A stretch of DNA of 64,000 bases from assembly GCA_008704415.1 (NCBI GenBank), contig VXIS01000055.1:1-64000 (forward strand), in the 5' to 3' direction. Position numbers and translations under genes: made by a program. The DNA comes from Sphaerosporella brunnea (lineage: Eukaryota; Ascomycota; Pezizomycetes; Pezizales; Pyronemataceae). The notes below the pieces were generated by a model. That model had not been told where the DNA came from. It searched no databases and saw only the letters and a list, made by a program, of their open reading frames with translations. Shown here one piece after another: positions 32,131 through 44,215 of this stretch (its first letter is position 1; each line of letters begins with the position of its first letter).

Positions 32131-33182
32131 GTTTGTTGGAGTATTTGGTTTCGATTGGAGTGGAGGGAGAGGACGGAGAGATAGCACGCGGACGCGTGAT
32201 AAGCGTGAAAGAAGCGTGGCGACATCAGGCCGTGCTCCTTGCGTCGATCCTTCAAGTCTAAATTCGGAAGCAGCCATCCTTTGTCAGCAGCTCCCGCGAA
32301 TGCTGGCTGCAACTTTCTATATATATGACAATGGATATTTCTCTGTATCTACATACAGCAAGAAAGCAAGAAGGGATAGTTGGCCCATAGGGATTGAAGG
32401 ATTTTTGCCAACTGGTCGATTTGTTTTGAAGACGGTGCTTGGATGGTGAGTGATGACTGATCCAGGCAGATCTGCTCTTGGAATTCAGCCATTGACACGG
32501 GGTCGAATGTTACTCAAAGCCAACAGTGTGCGACGGACTTGTTTTCATTAGATTTCCTTGAAAATACAAGCAAGAGCGAAACTAAACCGCGTGGAGCAAG
32601 GTGTCGCCGATGGATTGCCAAGGGTGAGTTATTACCTATGAAGCGCTGAACTGTTTTCCATGCCGGCAACAGATCTGCTGGTCATGATTGGTCAAAACAT
32701 TGTTTAACGGACTCTTCACTGTGCTGGGGATATATGTTTACATCCCAAGCTGTATAAAAGGCAAAGAAAACCAATATTCGTCGGCTGGTTGGTGTTTTGT
32801 GGCCCCGCTATGATGATCGACTTCTCCCTCACTTTTGCCCCATTTCTTGCATTTAAAGCCTCGTAGGCACGTTCTACGCTGCCTGCGCTTCCACTCAGAC
32901 ACTCGTAGACGTAGTCAACTCGACCTTCCCCGTGGCGGGTAATTAAGGGTGCAACTTACGTTAAGGAACGTTCACGTGTGGGAAAACTTGCAGATATTCG
33001 CTCACTTCGGGATTTGATCGATTAGATTAACCCCGCCATGCACTTCAACCCCACGATCCCCACTATCACATCATCCAACTCCGAAAAAAACTATAACACC
33101 CCTCAATTCCCTCAATTCCCTCAATTCCTCCACCATACGTTCCCACCACCTCCTCCTCCTCCTCCTCTCCCGGCGCCTCGCA
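32131..33182. other. Divergent intergenic region, Rsm1-type and Met22 genes
   Basis: Promoters of two divergent genes. No gene is seen. Three tandem CTCAATTCC-like units occur near 33100-33128, and a CT-rich tract immediately precedes the nucleotidase ATG. Confidence 0.5.
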
Positions 33183-34442
33183 ATGACTTCCTACGCGCGC
33201 GAACGCAAGATCGCCGAACTCGCTGTGCGGCGGGCCTCACTGTTGACGGACAGCGTGTACCACTCGCGCGTGAAGGGCACAGTGACCAAGGAGGACAAGT
33301 CTCCAGTGACCAGTACTCCTCCCTATCCCTAAACCCAAAAATTCCAAATCAAAAAGGAGAAAAAAAAAAACAAAAAAAAAAAACAAAAACCAACGCGCAG
33401 AACCACTCCAGTTGCCGACTTCGGCGCGCAATCCGTCGTGATCGGCGCCGTCCTCCACGCTTTCCCTAACGACGCCGTAGTCGGCGAAGAAGATGCGGAC
33501 GTCTTGCGGCGAGACGCGGCCACACGCGAGCTTGTGTGGGGCCTCGTCAACGATGCCGTCAAGAGCAGCCCCGAGCTCGAGGACGATATCGGCACCGTCG
33601 CCGACGCGGAGGAGATGATGAACCTGATTGACCGGGGCAACAGCGAGGGGGGCGCAAAAGGACGTCAGTTCCCCCATATCCCCAGCCTCTCAACCCATAA
33701 CTAAAGCTTTTTTCTTTTTTTTAAAAAAGGCATTTGGGCACTCGACCCCATCGACGGCACCAAAGGCTTCCTCCGCGGCGGCCAATACGCAGTGTGTCTC
33801 GCACTGATGCAAGACGGTGAGGTAGTCGCGGGCGCAATGGCCTGTCCCAACCTCCCCGTAGACCCGTCCACCCCATCAGGGGAGCGCGGCGTCGTCTTCT
33901 CCACCGTAAAAGGCGCAGGTGCAACCGTAAAGCCGCTTTCGGCATCCGCAGACGCGGAGGGATCTCCCATCGCCATGAACGCGATCACGGATCTTAGCGA
34001 CGCCTCGTTCTGCGAGTCGGTGGAAGCCGGCCACTCCTCGCACGGCCAGCAGGCTGCGATCGCGAAGGCTCTTGGCATCACCAAGGAGAGCGTGCGCATG
34101 GACTCGCAGGCAAAGTATGGCAGCATTGCCCGCGGAGATGGCGACGTTTATCTACGCCTGCCCACGTCCGCAACGTACCAGGAGAAGATCTGGGTATGTG
34201 CACCCACCGCTCCGGATTCACCCACAGCCACTGACGGGACATAGGATCATGCCGTCGGAAAACTGTTGGTGGAGGAGGCAGGAGGCGTCGTAACGGACGC
34301 CCACGGAAAGCCGCTGGATTTCTCGAAGGGCCGCACGCTGAAGGACAACAAGGGTGTCGTTGCTGCCGCGAAGGGTGTGCACGGAAAGGTGATCGAGGCG
34401 GTGATGAAGGAGCTCGGAGTTTCGCCCGTGCCGTCGTTGTAG
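33183..34442 (+). CDS. MET22: 3'(2'),5'-bisphosphate nucleotidase (Met22/Hal2 type)
   Basis: Four exons: 33183-33312, 33412-33663, 33730-34193 and 34245-34442; 347 aa, close to yeast Met22. The enzyme removes the 3' phosphate of PAP/PAPS, which keeps sulfate assimilation and RNA turnover running. It is Mg-dependent and is the classic target of Li/Na inhibition. Motifs: KSPVTIADFGAQSVV across the first splice, GEEDAD, then the metal-binding GRIWALDPIDGTKGF formed by the second splice. RMDSQAKYGSIARGDGDVYLRL and DHAVGKLLVEEAGGVVTD complete the fold. The first intron is very A-rich (runs broken by C). No targeting signal is seen; probably cytosolic. Confidence 0.92.
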
Positions 34443-34909
34443 ATATCTATGCTTGTGCCGTTCTTCTCATAGAAGGGCAGATACCTGGAACCCGGGGACA
34501 AATCAAAAAAGTGATTTGCACGAAATCGCTGGAACGCAATCATGGTTGATGCCTTTCAGCCACTCTCTGTTGCGGGTTGACAATTCACAACCCAGCGCTC
34601 GATGACCACTTTGTGGATGACAATTTGCGTCAGTACCACATGTGCAAATTCTACGGCTACAGAATACTAACAATCTCCTCGGGAACCGCTACGCCTTTCC
34701 AACCTTCAAGGCATCATCATTAAAAGCATCTTCTAGCCCCCTCAGCAGGAAAACCATCCATCCAAACGCAACGCAATGCAAAGGGAAAAAAAGGAAAAGG
34801 AAAACCAAGACCAAAACCAGCCCAAAGGGTTCATGAACAAGTAATACAAACAACTATCTCCTCCCAAAAAACGAAATGACAAAGCTCCCAGAACACATGC
34901 GTACTCTAA
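34443..34909. other. Convergent intergenic, Met22 and NPC1-type genes
   Basis: Short 3' flanks of two convergent genes, A-rich near 34785-34815. No gene is seen. Confidence 0.5.
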
Positions 34910-37900
34910 TTACCTAACACGGCGTAAACTCTCCTCCTCATCATCGCTCTCATCGAAATCGTGTTCAAGCCCAGGTGGCAGGCGTCGGTAGAGAAGATCG
35001 CTCTCGAGCCCTGCGCCCTCTCCCTGCAGCGGCATCCAACCCTCGCCTCCACACAGACTTAGCGCTACAGGGAGGAAGATCAAGGCGTGAGCTGCGGCTA
35101 CGATCACGAGTGCAAGCCAGATGCGGAAGTAGTAGATTTCAAAGATCTTGCTCCGGGTGAATGCGAGAACGATGACGCCGATAAGCTTGGTAATTGTGAT
35201 GCCCGAGAAAACCTATCAAGTCAGCATATCAATTTCCTGGACTTTCAGGGCGAAATAGTGAAGCTTACAGAACCACCAACGTTGACCAGCGCGCTCCAAG
35301 CTCTGGCGTCACGACCGCGGAACTTGACCTTGGCCCTCTCGATTCCGGAGGCGGCAGGGAACATGAAAGCACGAGCGATGTGAGCGCAGAACTCAACACC
35401 GATGCCGACGCAGATCACGAGATTGACCAAGCTGACGGCATTGAGCGAAACACCCCAGATAGCCATGACACCGAGAATGTCCGTCACGATCATAGCGACT
35501 GTACCCGCAACAACCAGGCCGGTTTTGATGCTTCCCAGAAGCGCGGAAGCTACGACGGTGATGCAGACCAAGGCAGCAATTATGAGTCCGGCGGTAAGAC
35601 GGACGATGGTAGCATACTGGTCAAAGAAGATGTAAAATTTAGAGTACGGGAAGATCTCGGTTCCAGTCGTGCGCGAGACTTCTTTCGCAATTCGCCGAGC
35701 GGCAGCGAAAGCATCAATGAAGTCGGCCTGACTGCGGAGTGGCCTGTGAGATGTCCTGAAGTGGCTTGCCGAAATAGTGTTCCTTTCGTAATCAGGGACG
35801 ATGGCTGTAGAGTAGGCCGCCTTGCCGGCAACTGGGCATGTTTCGCCCGTTGGCGCATCCATCCATACCTTAAGGTATGACATGAACTCCTCGCCCTCGG
35901 GCATACCATAGAGTGTGATGTTCCAGCCAGGATCCCGGTTCTCGAAGCAGACTTCGCAGTCAAACTCATTATCGTAAGGCCCGCATAACTCTTCAGGATT
36001 CGACTTCTTGACACGACAGCATTGATCGAGGGATGGGTTGAGCCACAGCATGAAATCATCGATCCAGCTTGCGGCGGGCTCGGTAAGGTAAGAGATCTCT
36101 GGTCGCTTGCGTTCCTGTTCGATAATGTTGGACAACGACAGTGAACTGCAAGTAGAGAAGCGACCACATAGCTCCTGCTGGTTCTCGCGGTCGGTGACGT
36201 TGAACTCGCGGCTAACGAAGTACACAGGCGGTCCAACCGCAAAATAGTCGTACATGTCATTGAAGTAATCAATGAGGTATGAGCCACGAGGGATAGCGAT
36301 CCTCTGGTCAAGGCCGAGCTCTATCGCTGGCAAAAGAGCCAATGCAGTGGCAAAGATTCCCAAGAACACTGTAATGACCGTAATCTTGGTGTTCTTTTTG
36401 AGGAGGGCAGGTGCATAGGATTTGCGAATGACTTGGTCGATCAAGCCCTCTTCGGACTCTTCGAAACCAGTCTCGCATCCGTGGCCGCGGGCCAAACTTC
36501 CAACCATCCCTTGCTCATGGTCCTCGCATTCTGCATCAGGGACAGGCGCTTTGAGACAAGGGAAGCAATCGATGCGATTCGCATCCATCCTCTTCTTGTT
36601 CAAGGCGAGCACAGACACAAACATCGTGACCTGAAGGACGGCGTTGATGAAAACAGCACCGGCCGCATAAATAGCGAAGTTTTTGACTGCTGGCATGCCA
36701 ACGGCGGCACCAAGCGCGAATGCCACTGTTTCGCAAGTTGCAGAAAGCAGAATACTAGGACCCATTCTACCCATGGAGCGTTTGATGTTGTCTTCCACCT
36801 CATCGTCAGGGTGTTCACGGTCGGCCCTCTCGAACTCGTGAACGATGAGGAAGATGTTGTCCACGCCGACCGCTAAAATCAGGAATGGAATGACCTCGGC
36901 GATAATCAGTGTGACCTTGACGCCCAGTGCTGAAAACAAACCAACAGATGAAGAGACGCTCATCAAAACAATGATAATTCCAGATACACCGAGGGTAAAT
37001 TTGCTGTTGACAAACGTTTTCGAAGGCTGTCTCAGCATGTTTTTGAGGGCCATGGTTGTGCTCCCAAGGGCAATGCTGGCGTAGAAGAACATGGCGATGT
37101 AGCTGATGACCACAATCTTTGCGTCGGTATTGGTACTCTTATTAAGTTCCTCCTCCAAGCTGATCTCGGTCGAAAAGCTCAATCTCAATCCACGTTCCTC
37201 TGCTTCATCCTTGAAGACGAGTAATCTGTTTTTCAACATCTGTTCCCAGTCCATACTGCGTTCGACCTCCTTGCTGCCCTCTGGATGGTTCTCCAACACC
37301 CAGGTTGTCATCAACGCTTTAGAATCGATAACATCGCCTGCATCTTCATATCCACCAAACACCAACTGCTTCCGGACAGGTTGACCGAAATCTGGGAGGC
37401 ACTGGCCCGGCTTCTCCGCACACGTACGAATCTGGTCCTTCCATGTATTTGGCTTAAGCTCCCAGAAGTTGCCATGGAAATAGGCAGTCACACTCTGAAC
37501 AATACATGCCTCGCCGGTGGGGTTGAGACAGACATTCTCCAGGGTGTCATGATAGACGGGGCCCATAAGTCGCCGCACCTGCTGCTCTACATCAAACCAC
37601 CAGCTAAGAGTCTCCAAGCTCATGACAGGACCAGTATCGTTTATCAAGAAGGCCTGCTGCGTGCGGAAAAATGGACCGAAATTGTCATCAAAGAATTGCT
37701 TCTCCTTGGCCGTATCAGAAGTTGGGCTGACCCAGAGACGCACAGGATCTGTCTCGACGCTGAAGTTCAACCATCCCAAGCTTAGAAATCCGACGACGAG
37801 AATAGAGATGCCGATGGTTGCTCCTGGAAATTTCGCGCTGCACTCGCCGATCTTGGAGAAGATACGTTCACAGTATACATCAAGAATGTATCGTTGGCGG

Positions 37901-39052
37901 TAGGGTTCTGGTGCCAAACCAGCGCCAGTCACTGCGCCTTCGTCGTCGTCCTCATCGCTGTATTCTGGATCAGAGTCACGCAAAAGCCGCAAGTTATCCT
38001 TTCTCTTCTTCCTATACTTGACTCCCTCCGTGATAGCAAGGTATCCTCCGAGGCCGATCAAGCCGATCGAGTATATGATGATGACAGCAAAACTCCAGCA
38101 TGGAAGTGAGCCAACTTTGCACACCTTGATCTCATCGACGTCTTGCAGGATGGGGCACACAGCCGGACAGTCCATGCAGGCGCAGCGATACGCAACGTCA
38201 TCGTCATTGCATTTTTTCGGCGCATTGTGCATCGCGGTCATGTCTTTGCCCAGCTTGTCCTTGGGGGGAAAGTTGATCTGGAACGGAGAACCAAATGGCG
38301 GGTTCTTCTTTCCCAGGAACTTCAAGAAGTCCTGCCAGTTCTTTGCGCCGCCACCAATAAGCTCCATGACATTATTGTTTGTGGCCGAGAACTTGACATC
38401 CTTGCACGAGTCGTAGAACCCCTCCCCGTATGTCGGGGACAGGAAATAGTCTATCTCTGAAACTAGCTCGTGCCCGGAGCTGGTGGTATCCGTTTCGGTA
38501 ACGTTCAAGAAAAGTGATTGGTCCGGAGAGCAAGTAAAGGTGCAGAATAGATCGAAAAAGTTGACCTTGCACGCGGGGCACGACGCGATAAGAGCCTCGG
38601 CCCGTTTGAGGTTTGTTGACAGGCTCGCAATCTCCCTCTGTCAGCCGTATGCTTCTTCAAGGAAAACATAGAGAAAACACACCTGTGAGTTGTCACAGCA
38701 GACGTCGCCTTCGCTCCATTTGGCTCCGCACAACTCCACCAACTGTTTCCGGGTGTCCGCGGTTGGTTCTTGAGCAGGTCCATTGTAGACTACAGGCAGC
38801 GGCGCTCCAAAGAAGGACTTCTTCTCCTGCAGTACACACGCGTCTTATTAGCTGGCCCGCCATTAAACAGGAGTCGGGCCATCGAACCTGGCCGCTCATG
38901 GCACAGAAGCCCTCTTTGTGAACCTTTGTCGCTGGACCATCTTTCGCTGCTGCAACACCCGACACCGCGAGGGCGACCCCGAATAATAGGAACAAAGATG
39001 ATGCTGAGAAGAATGGTATTTTCAGGCGCGCAGGCCGACGCCCGGGCGACAT
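34910..39052 (-). CDS. NCR1: Niemann-Pick C1-type sterol transporter (Ncr1)
   Basis: Four exons: 39052-38888, 38826-38683, 38637-35269 and 35212-34910; 1326 aa. NPC1/Ncr1 takes sterol from NPC2 in the vacuole lumen and moves it into the membrane. A signal peptide ([20 protein letters not shown]) precedes the cysteine-rich N-terminal sterol-binding domain ([37 protein letters not shown]). The transmembrane sterol-sensing domain lies at about residues 610-790 ([35 protein letters not shown]). A second RND-like half ends in [29 protein letters not shown]. The acidic cytosolic tail is [13 protein letters not shown]. Length and layout match fungal NPC1 proteins. Confidence 0.93.
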
Positions 39053-40406
39053 GTTGTAGGGAGGTGGGTCTTCTGTCCAGCAGGGGTGGCGATTGCGCGA
39101 AATTGGGGCGTGCAGAGCGTTTCGTATCGCGTAGGTAGTAAGCCGTAGGAAGAAGTCGTGAGTCGTGAGGATGGAAACAAGGGAGTGAAGGCGTATGTAT
39201 GCAGACGTTTGCTCTGGCCGTCTACCTAATCTGCGCAAGCAACGTGGAAGAATATGACGTGTAGATGCAGGATCGCTTGGCAGGAGAGGAACAAGAGACC
39301 AAGATACCGAACAGTTAACAGCATATGCCGTGCAAACTGCCGAGGTTCTTCTATGGCGATCGAAACGAAGGGGCCGCAAGAAGCTCGGCGACAAGTATCA
39401 CCACAGAAGTTTACGGCAGCATCGCCACAAGAGCAGCGAAGAGAGAAGAGCGGTCACAAGATGCGATGCAGACAAAGCTAGGTAGGTAGCGTGCCCGCGG
39501 GAGCTCTGGCCGCCGGATCCAGCCTCCGCCACTGCGCTGCAGCTCCAGGCTAGCTAGCTACTCGTACCGTGCGATGCGCGAATACACGCTTGAATTCCAC
39601 AGCGCTCGCTAAATACACAGCACCGCCCCGCCAAAGCAAACAAGGCCCAAACAGTGAAACAGTGCCAGAAGATCAAAGTCGCCGGTCGTCACGGAGAAGG
39701 CGGAGAAGGTGGGTGTGATGTGTCGTAACCAGACGCCCGCACAACTGTATCGTTTCGCTGGCGGGCCGCTACATGATCGTGCAAGGAAGACTTCAAGTTT
39801 CAACCAACCACCCACGTCAGTATGATCGAACGGAGCTGTGCGCGAGCGGGCCAAAAGCGTACATGCAACATTGACACTGCACGGCGCTGTGAGCGACATT
39901 CCAAGCAGGCAAGGAGGGCATTCTCACATCGTCACCACACCAGCACCCGCTGTGCGGAGGCGTTCCGACGCCCAGCACGCTGCCGCCATTTAGCGGTGGC
40001 TTTTCGCCGTTGTGATCGAAGGGCTCGGCGGCGTTGTTTGAGGCGCACATTGTTTTTTTTTTTTTGAGGCGTATCGAATGTGAGGCTGCAGACGTGTAGA
40101 CAGACGTACGCGTGTCAGTGGCGGTGGGTCTGGATTGAAGAGAAGAAGTGTCTTTAAATGCGTGCTTGGGCTGCTTGACTGACCCCCCAAATCTTGCTGT
40201 GGGCGTGGCGCGCTTCGCTAGCTACATGTTCCAAAATCGCTTCTCGTCATCGGATGAGCCCAGCATCCTGCCTGCTAATTTGCACTTTAATCTGCGGAGT
40301 ACAAAGGTTCAAGTTCAACTCTTTTCTAAGGCACTTTCACTGGACCTCGCCGTGACGGGAAAGGTCGTTTGCTATTGTGTACCGAGTGATGGAACATGCT
40401 CCCACG
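39053..40406. other. Intergenic upstream of NPC1-type gene
   Basis: About 1.35 kb with no gene I can support. The short frames here show no domain. A T run lies near 40051-40064. It holds the NPC1 promoter and the MFS gene 3' flank. Confidence 0.5.
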
Positions 40407-42129
40407 CTACAAACTAGTCTTCCTGTGACTCTCATAAGGTAGAAGCCACATCACCCCGCCAGCCACGATAAACATCGAGCCCGCAATATAAACCGGCACC
40501 GGTGTATTCAGGTCCGCGTACATGGCAATGACTGGAGCGAGTATTCCACCAATTCTATTTGCCGTCATGGCGAGACCGTTACCAGTGCCTCTGTGTTTGG
40601 TTGGGAACACCTCGGGCGTGTACGCTGAACCTCACTTAGTGTCTTTCGTCATAGTGGGAGCAATTGGTAGCACCCACCATACATCACTGCGGCCATCATG
40701 GTGCCTGCCACCGCGTATGCGCAGTTCCATCCCAAGAGGGCACTGCTGGTCCGCGCAGTAGTTCCCGCGAGCAAGAATGTCCCAGTCAGGACCGCCCCAA
40801 AGCTCATGGCACCCTTTCTACCAACACCCGGGATTTCGATTGCGGCGGTGCCCAACGCAACCCCGGGAATATTCATCACCAGGATAATGAGATAGTTACG
40901 AAACGTTTCGGACATGCTAGTGTTCATGGCGTCTCCGATCCGAGTCAAGAAATAGGGTAGAAATGCATTGTAGAGCGGGAATCCCAGGCCCGTAAGAAAC
41001 CACATCAGCATGATGACCAGGGTGCTCCTCGTCAATTCGGCCGTGGCGAAGAGGGGTCGGATGTGGGCGCCATTGGATGTGGGCTGTGATGCTGCGGGTG
41101 CGCTGTTTTGAGGTAGATCTAAGGCTTTGAGATCTTCGACGCTGAAACTACTGTCGACACCGTTGTGATGAGCCACCTTTTGAACAACGGCCGCAGCACC
41201 CAAGTCGTTTCCACGGCCCATTAAAAATTTCGGCGATTCGTGCAGCGTGAAGGCAAGGAAGCGCAGGAGGAACAGCAGGAGCGTCAATCCACCCATTGCA
41301 TAGAGGTAATACCGCCAGCCCATGTTCCCTCGTTTCTCGCACAGCTCGCCTTGTTTGCAGGAAAAGTGCACGAGCAAGGGCCATGCAATTCCACTGGCGA
41401 CTTTCTTTGTCAGTTACGGGTGAGATGAAATGAGAGGTAACCCACTGATTTGGCCCAAGCACCACCATAGATTCATTCCTGCCAGAAGCCATTGATGACT
41501 ACCTGGCAGAAACTCCAGGAATACCGCAGTGTCCACTGGTATGTTTCCACCGACGCCAACACTCCATAATGCCACAAAAACCGACATGGCCGCAAACGAC
41601 GGGGAGGCACCGGCGGCTGTGCCAAACAGGCCAGCCAGCAAGAGAGTGAAATTGAACACCCATCGCCGGCCCACGATATCTGCACCCAGGCCCCAGATCA
41701 AGGATCCAGCGGCAAGTCCTACTGCGCCTTAATCAGCCGAAACCCCGGCAACCACAAAAACGCCAGCATTTACAGTTCTGAGCCAGCGCCAAGTACTCCA
41801 GACGGGGTGGATGCAGCTCCGCAATGATTACAGGTAGAATGATGCCCGGTACTTGCTGCCAGAGCTGAAATCTTTGGTCAATTTGGAGAGCGGCTATGGA
41901 TGAAGAGATGGCTTACGCTGTCGCTACACCAACCGAAACCAGCAACAAAAAAAAGGCTCCACTGGTAACTCCCCATTCCAATTTCCTGAATGGCCGCATT
42001 GAGTGTGTGGGCCTTGCGAACATAGGTCTGGTCAAGGGCAGCATCAGGAAGAACACCCCGCCTCCACGGCCGCAGCGGAACAGTTGTTGAACTCGACGTG
42101 ACAGCCCCGACCTCTTTGGGTGTCGACAT
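40407..42129 (-). CDS. Major facilitator superfamily transporter (SV2/SVOP-like)
   Basis: Five exons: 42129-41917, 41864-41774, 41721-41446, 41400-40678 and 40624-40407; 506 aa with about 12 predicted membrane segments. The N-terminus has AAIQEIGMGSYQWSLFFVAGFGW. The signature loop GLGADIVGRRWVFN is followed by VALWSVGVGGNIPVDTAVFLEFLPGSHQ. The cytosolic central loop has ESPKFLMGRG, and the second half carries EIPGVGRKG and YTPEVFPTKHRGTGNG. This matches fungal MFS carriers of the SV2/SVOP or sugar-transporter-like group. Substrate unknown. All five exon joins restore expected residues, so it looks functional. The C-terminus (ESHRKTSL) is typical in length. Confidence 0.82.
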
Positions 42130-42759
42130 GACCGCAAGAAAAGTGTGTGGGGGGCAGGGCGGGAAGCAATCAGTTATTTAAATTGCCAGCTTTCGGGTTC
42201 TTGTGTCTCGGTGCTGTCAGAGACACGAAGGCGTGAGACCGAAGCTGCACATGGCAATCAATCAACGGGATCTATTGTGGTTGTCCAACACACACACGAG
42301 GATGGTACCTTGCATAGATCATCTCATCTCTGTGGCGCCGGAGATGGGTGAGACCTGCAGGAAAGCTAGCCACCAATCTAGCCACACCTGGTACACAACA
42401 CCCGGACACAACACAAGATAACTCCGGTGAATGTGATCGATGAAGCGAGGCCTCGGGATTGATTTAAACTGGAGGTTAAATCAAGGTGCAGGGGTGGGGT
42501 ACGTACGGGTTAGAAGGATTATTGTGTACCGGGTGTGGGTAGATTAAAACTCGGGTGGTTTTTTGCGGGCATTACTCATTCTGCCGCGGAACAATGATTC
42601 GATGCTGACATCCACAAGCAGATGGAAGAGAGAGCAACATCTCCTCCCAAGGACACAAGTTAGCCAACCTAACGGTCTCGAGTAACTTCGCACCTAAGTG
42701 CACAACCAAGCCACTCCATCCAAGCGCCACACCTCACGCGTCACAAGAGCTCATCCATC
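42130..42759. other. Intergenic upstream of MFS gene
   Basis: No gene is seen. It carries the MFS promoter on the minus strand. Confidence 0.5.
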
Positions 42760-42996
42760 ATGGCAGTTAGCAACCAAGGCCATCTCCCTTTCTTCACGCA
42801 TTTCATCCCAGCAGCGCTGCGCGCGCACCGTACAACACTCGGACTTTCCGCTTCAGATCCAATTCCAGCATCCTCTCTACCCGCGGACTCACCGCTACAA
42901 TACCTTCTCCCACCGCCGCCCCCGCCGACGGGAAACTACTGGCCCTTCGCGGCACCGGAGTGGCATCCATCGCTCGAAGAGTTCGGGATCCAGTGA
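42760..42996 (+). CDS. Small hypothetical protein (78 aa)
   Basis: An ATG-initiated frame with coding-like codon use (C or G in many third positions). It reads MAVSNQGHLPFFTHFIPAAL..., contains a PPPPPP run and ends WHPSLEEFGIQ. No domain is recognised. It may be a real small gene or the first exon of a larger decayed gene, since the next kilobase holds only broken frames. Weak support. Confidence 0.3.
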   Translation: MAVSNQGHLPFFTHFIPAALRAHRTTLGLSASDPIPASSLPADSPLQYLLPPPPPPTGNYWPFAAPEWHPSLEEFGIQ

Positions 42997-44035
42997 CTAT
43001 TCAATGGGTGTTGGAGCTATATCCTCCTGGGGTAAGTGACAATCGCGATGGATATGTGCTTTACTTGTGATCACAGCAGAATCCGAGGGGAATACGAAAG
43101 ACTCGAGTTCTAACAAATGCTCAGCCGTATGATTGGCAAGGAGACGGACAATCACACTCTGCGGAACCCACCAGAACTGTCTGTTGAAGACTATAGACTC
43201 CTGGTAGCCCGGCTTTGGCAAGATGGGGAGGACACCCTATATAATCCATACTGCCTGCGAAGAGTTGTGGGAAGATATTGGTTGTGCCTCGATGCACACG
43301 GCCCCTACAAAAGCCCCACAAATGACTGCAGAAGAGCATGGCAGAAGCGTATCATGGGAGACCTTACCAGGCGCGGGAAACGCCGTGTATTATGATGGAA
43401 GACCAGCTGCAGCACACCAGGAAGGAAACGGAGGAGAACCGCGTGGCTGTGCGCCGAGTTGAGGAGGCGTCTAGTGTATGGCCAGAAAAGGGAGAGCAGC
43501 TGGGCAGACCGTTTCCAACGGAGAGTAAGGAAAAGAAGGCAAAGTTGAGGGGTGCGCCGGGCAGCATCTCATCATGGATGCCACCCAGTAGCGAAAAGAC
43601 GAGGTGGTGTTTCGGGAAATTTCGAAGGCGTTTGGCATCGGGCGTTTGCTTTTTGCCATCTACAATCACAGTCTGTATCGCATGTTGTGTTCGTACAAAG
43701 TATACATTCACTGGGATTCGTAAGATTGCGATTCCAAAGACCCATGAAAACCCACAGCTCCACGATGACGTAGTGCCTCAGCCACAAACAGGGCGCGGCA
43801 AAACGGGAAGTGCACGATTATTAGCGCGGGACGGCAGTTGCCATCGATCAGCCCTGCGGGGCGCCACGCGTACGCGTCAAGCTGAGCTTTCCTTTCCTTT
43901 GTTTGAATCGACAGCTTCCAAGTTCCAACAAGCTTTTATAAACCCCAACCCTTCCCTTCCGTTCACATCACATCACATCACATCAACCTCTAGCTCGCAT
44001 CATCACCGCCTCCACAACAGCAACAAAAAACGAAA
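42997..44035. other. Region of broken short frames
   Basis: Several overlapping frames of 70-250 codons occur on the plus strand, but none shows a domain or a consistent splice model. A consensus TATA box (TATAAA) lies at about 43937-43942, followed by a CT-rich and CATCA-repeat leader to the cysteine-rich frame at 44036. Confidence 0.45.
43937..43942 (+). promoter_or_regulatory. TATA box of the cysteine-rich small gene
   Basis: TATAAA about 95 bp before the ATG at 44036, followed by a pyrimidine-rich leader. This layout is common for strongly expressed fungal genes. Inference from position and sequence only. Confidence 0.45.
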
Positions 44036-44215
44036 ATGTGCGCCACGACCCCCACCACTACCGACCTCCTCGTCAACAATGCAGGCGAGAAAACGCCGCT
44101 GGTGAACGTTATCAAGGCACCAGCCGGCGGAAAACCGTGTATTGACTGTGGAGACGATTGTAGCTGTTGCATGTGGGTTCCCCTCTCTCCCCTACCGTTG
44201 AATGTGGGTTGCTGA
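44036..44215 (+). CDS. Small cysteine-rich protein, metallothionein-like
   Basis: 59 codons from ATG to TGA. The N-terminal half is ordinary (MCATTPTTTDLL...). The second half has a dense cysteine cluster, KPCIDCGDDCSCC, i.e. CxxCxxxCxCC, which could bind metal ions such as copper. A good TATA box and CT-rich leader lie upstream. After the cluster the frame continues MWVPLSPL...GC, but a GT right after it could also be a splice donor, so the C-terminus is uncertain. Metallothionein-like is inferred from cysteine spacing only. No homologue is recognised. Confidence 0.4.
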   Translation: MCATTPTTTDLLVNNAGEKTPLVNVIKAPAGGKPCIDCGDDCSCCMWVPLSPLPLNVGC

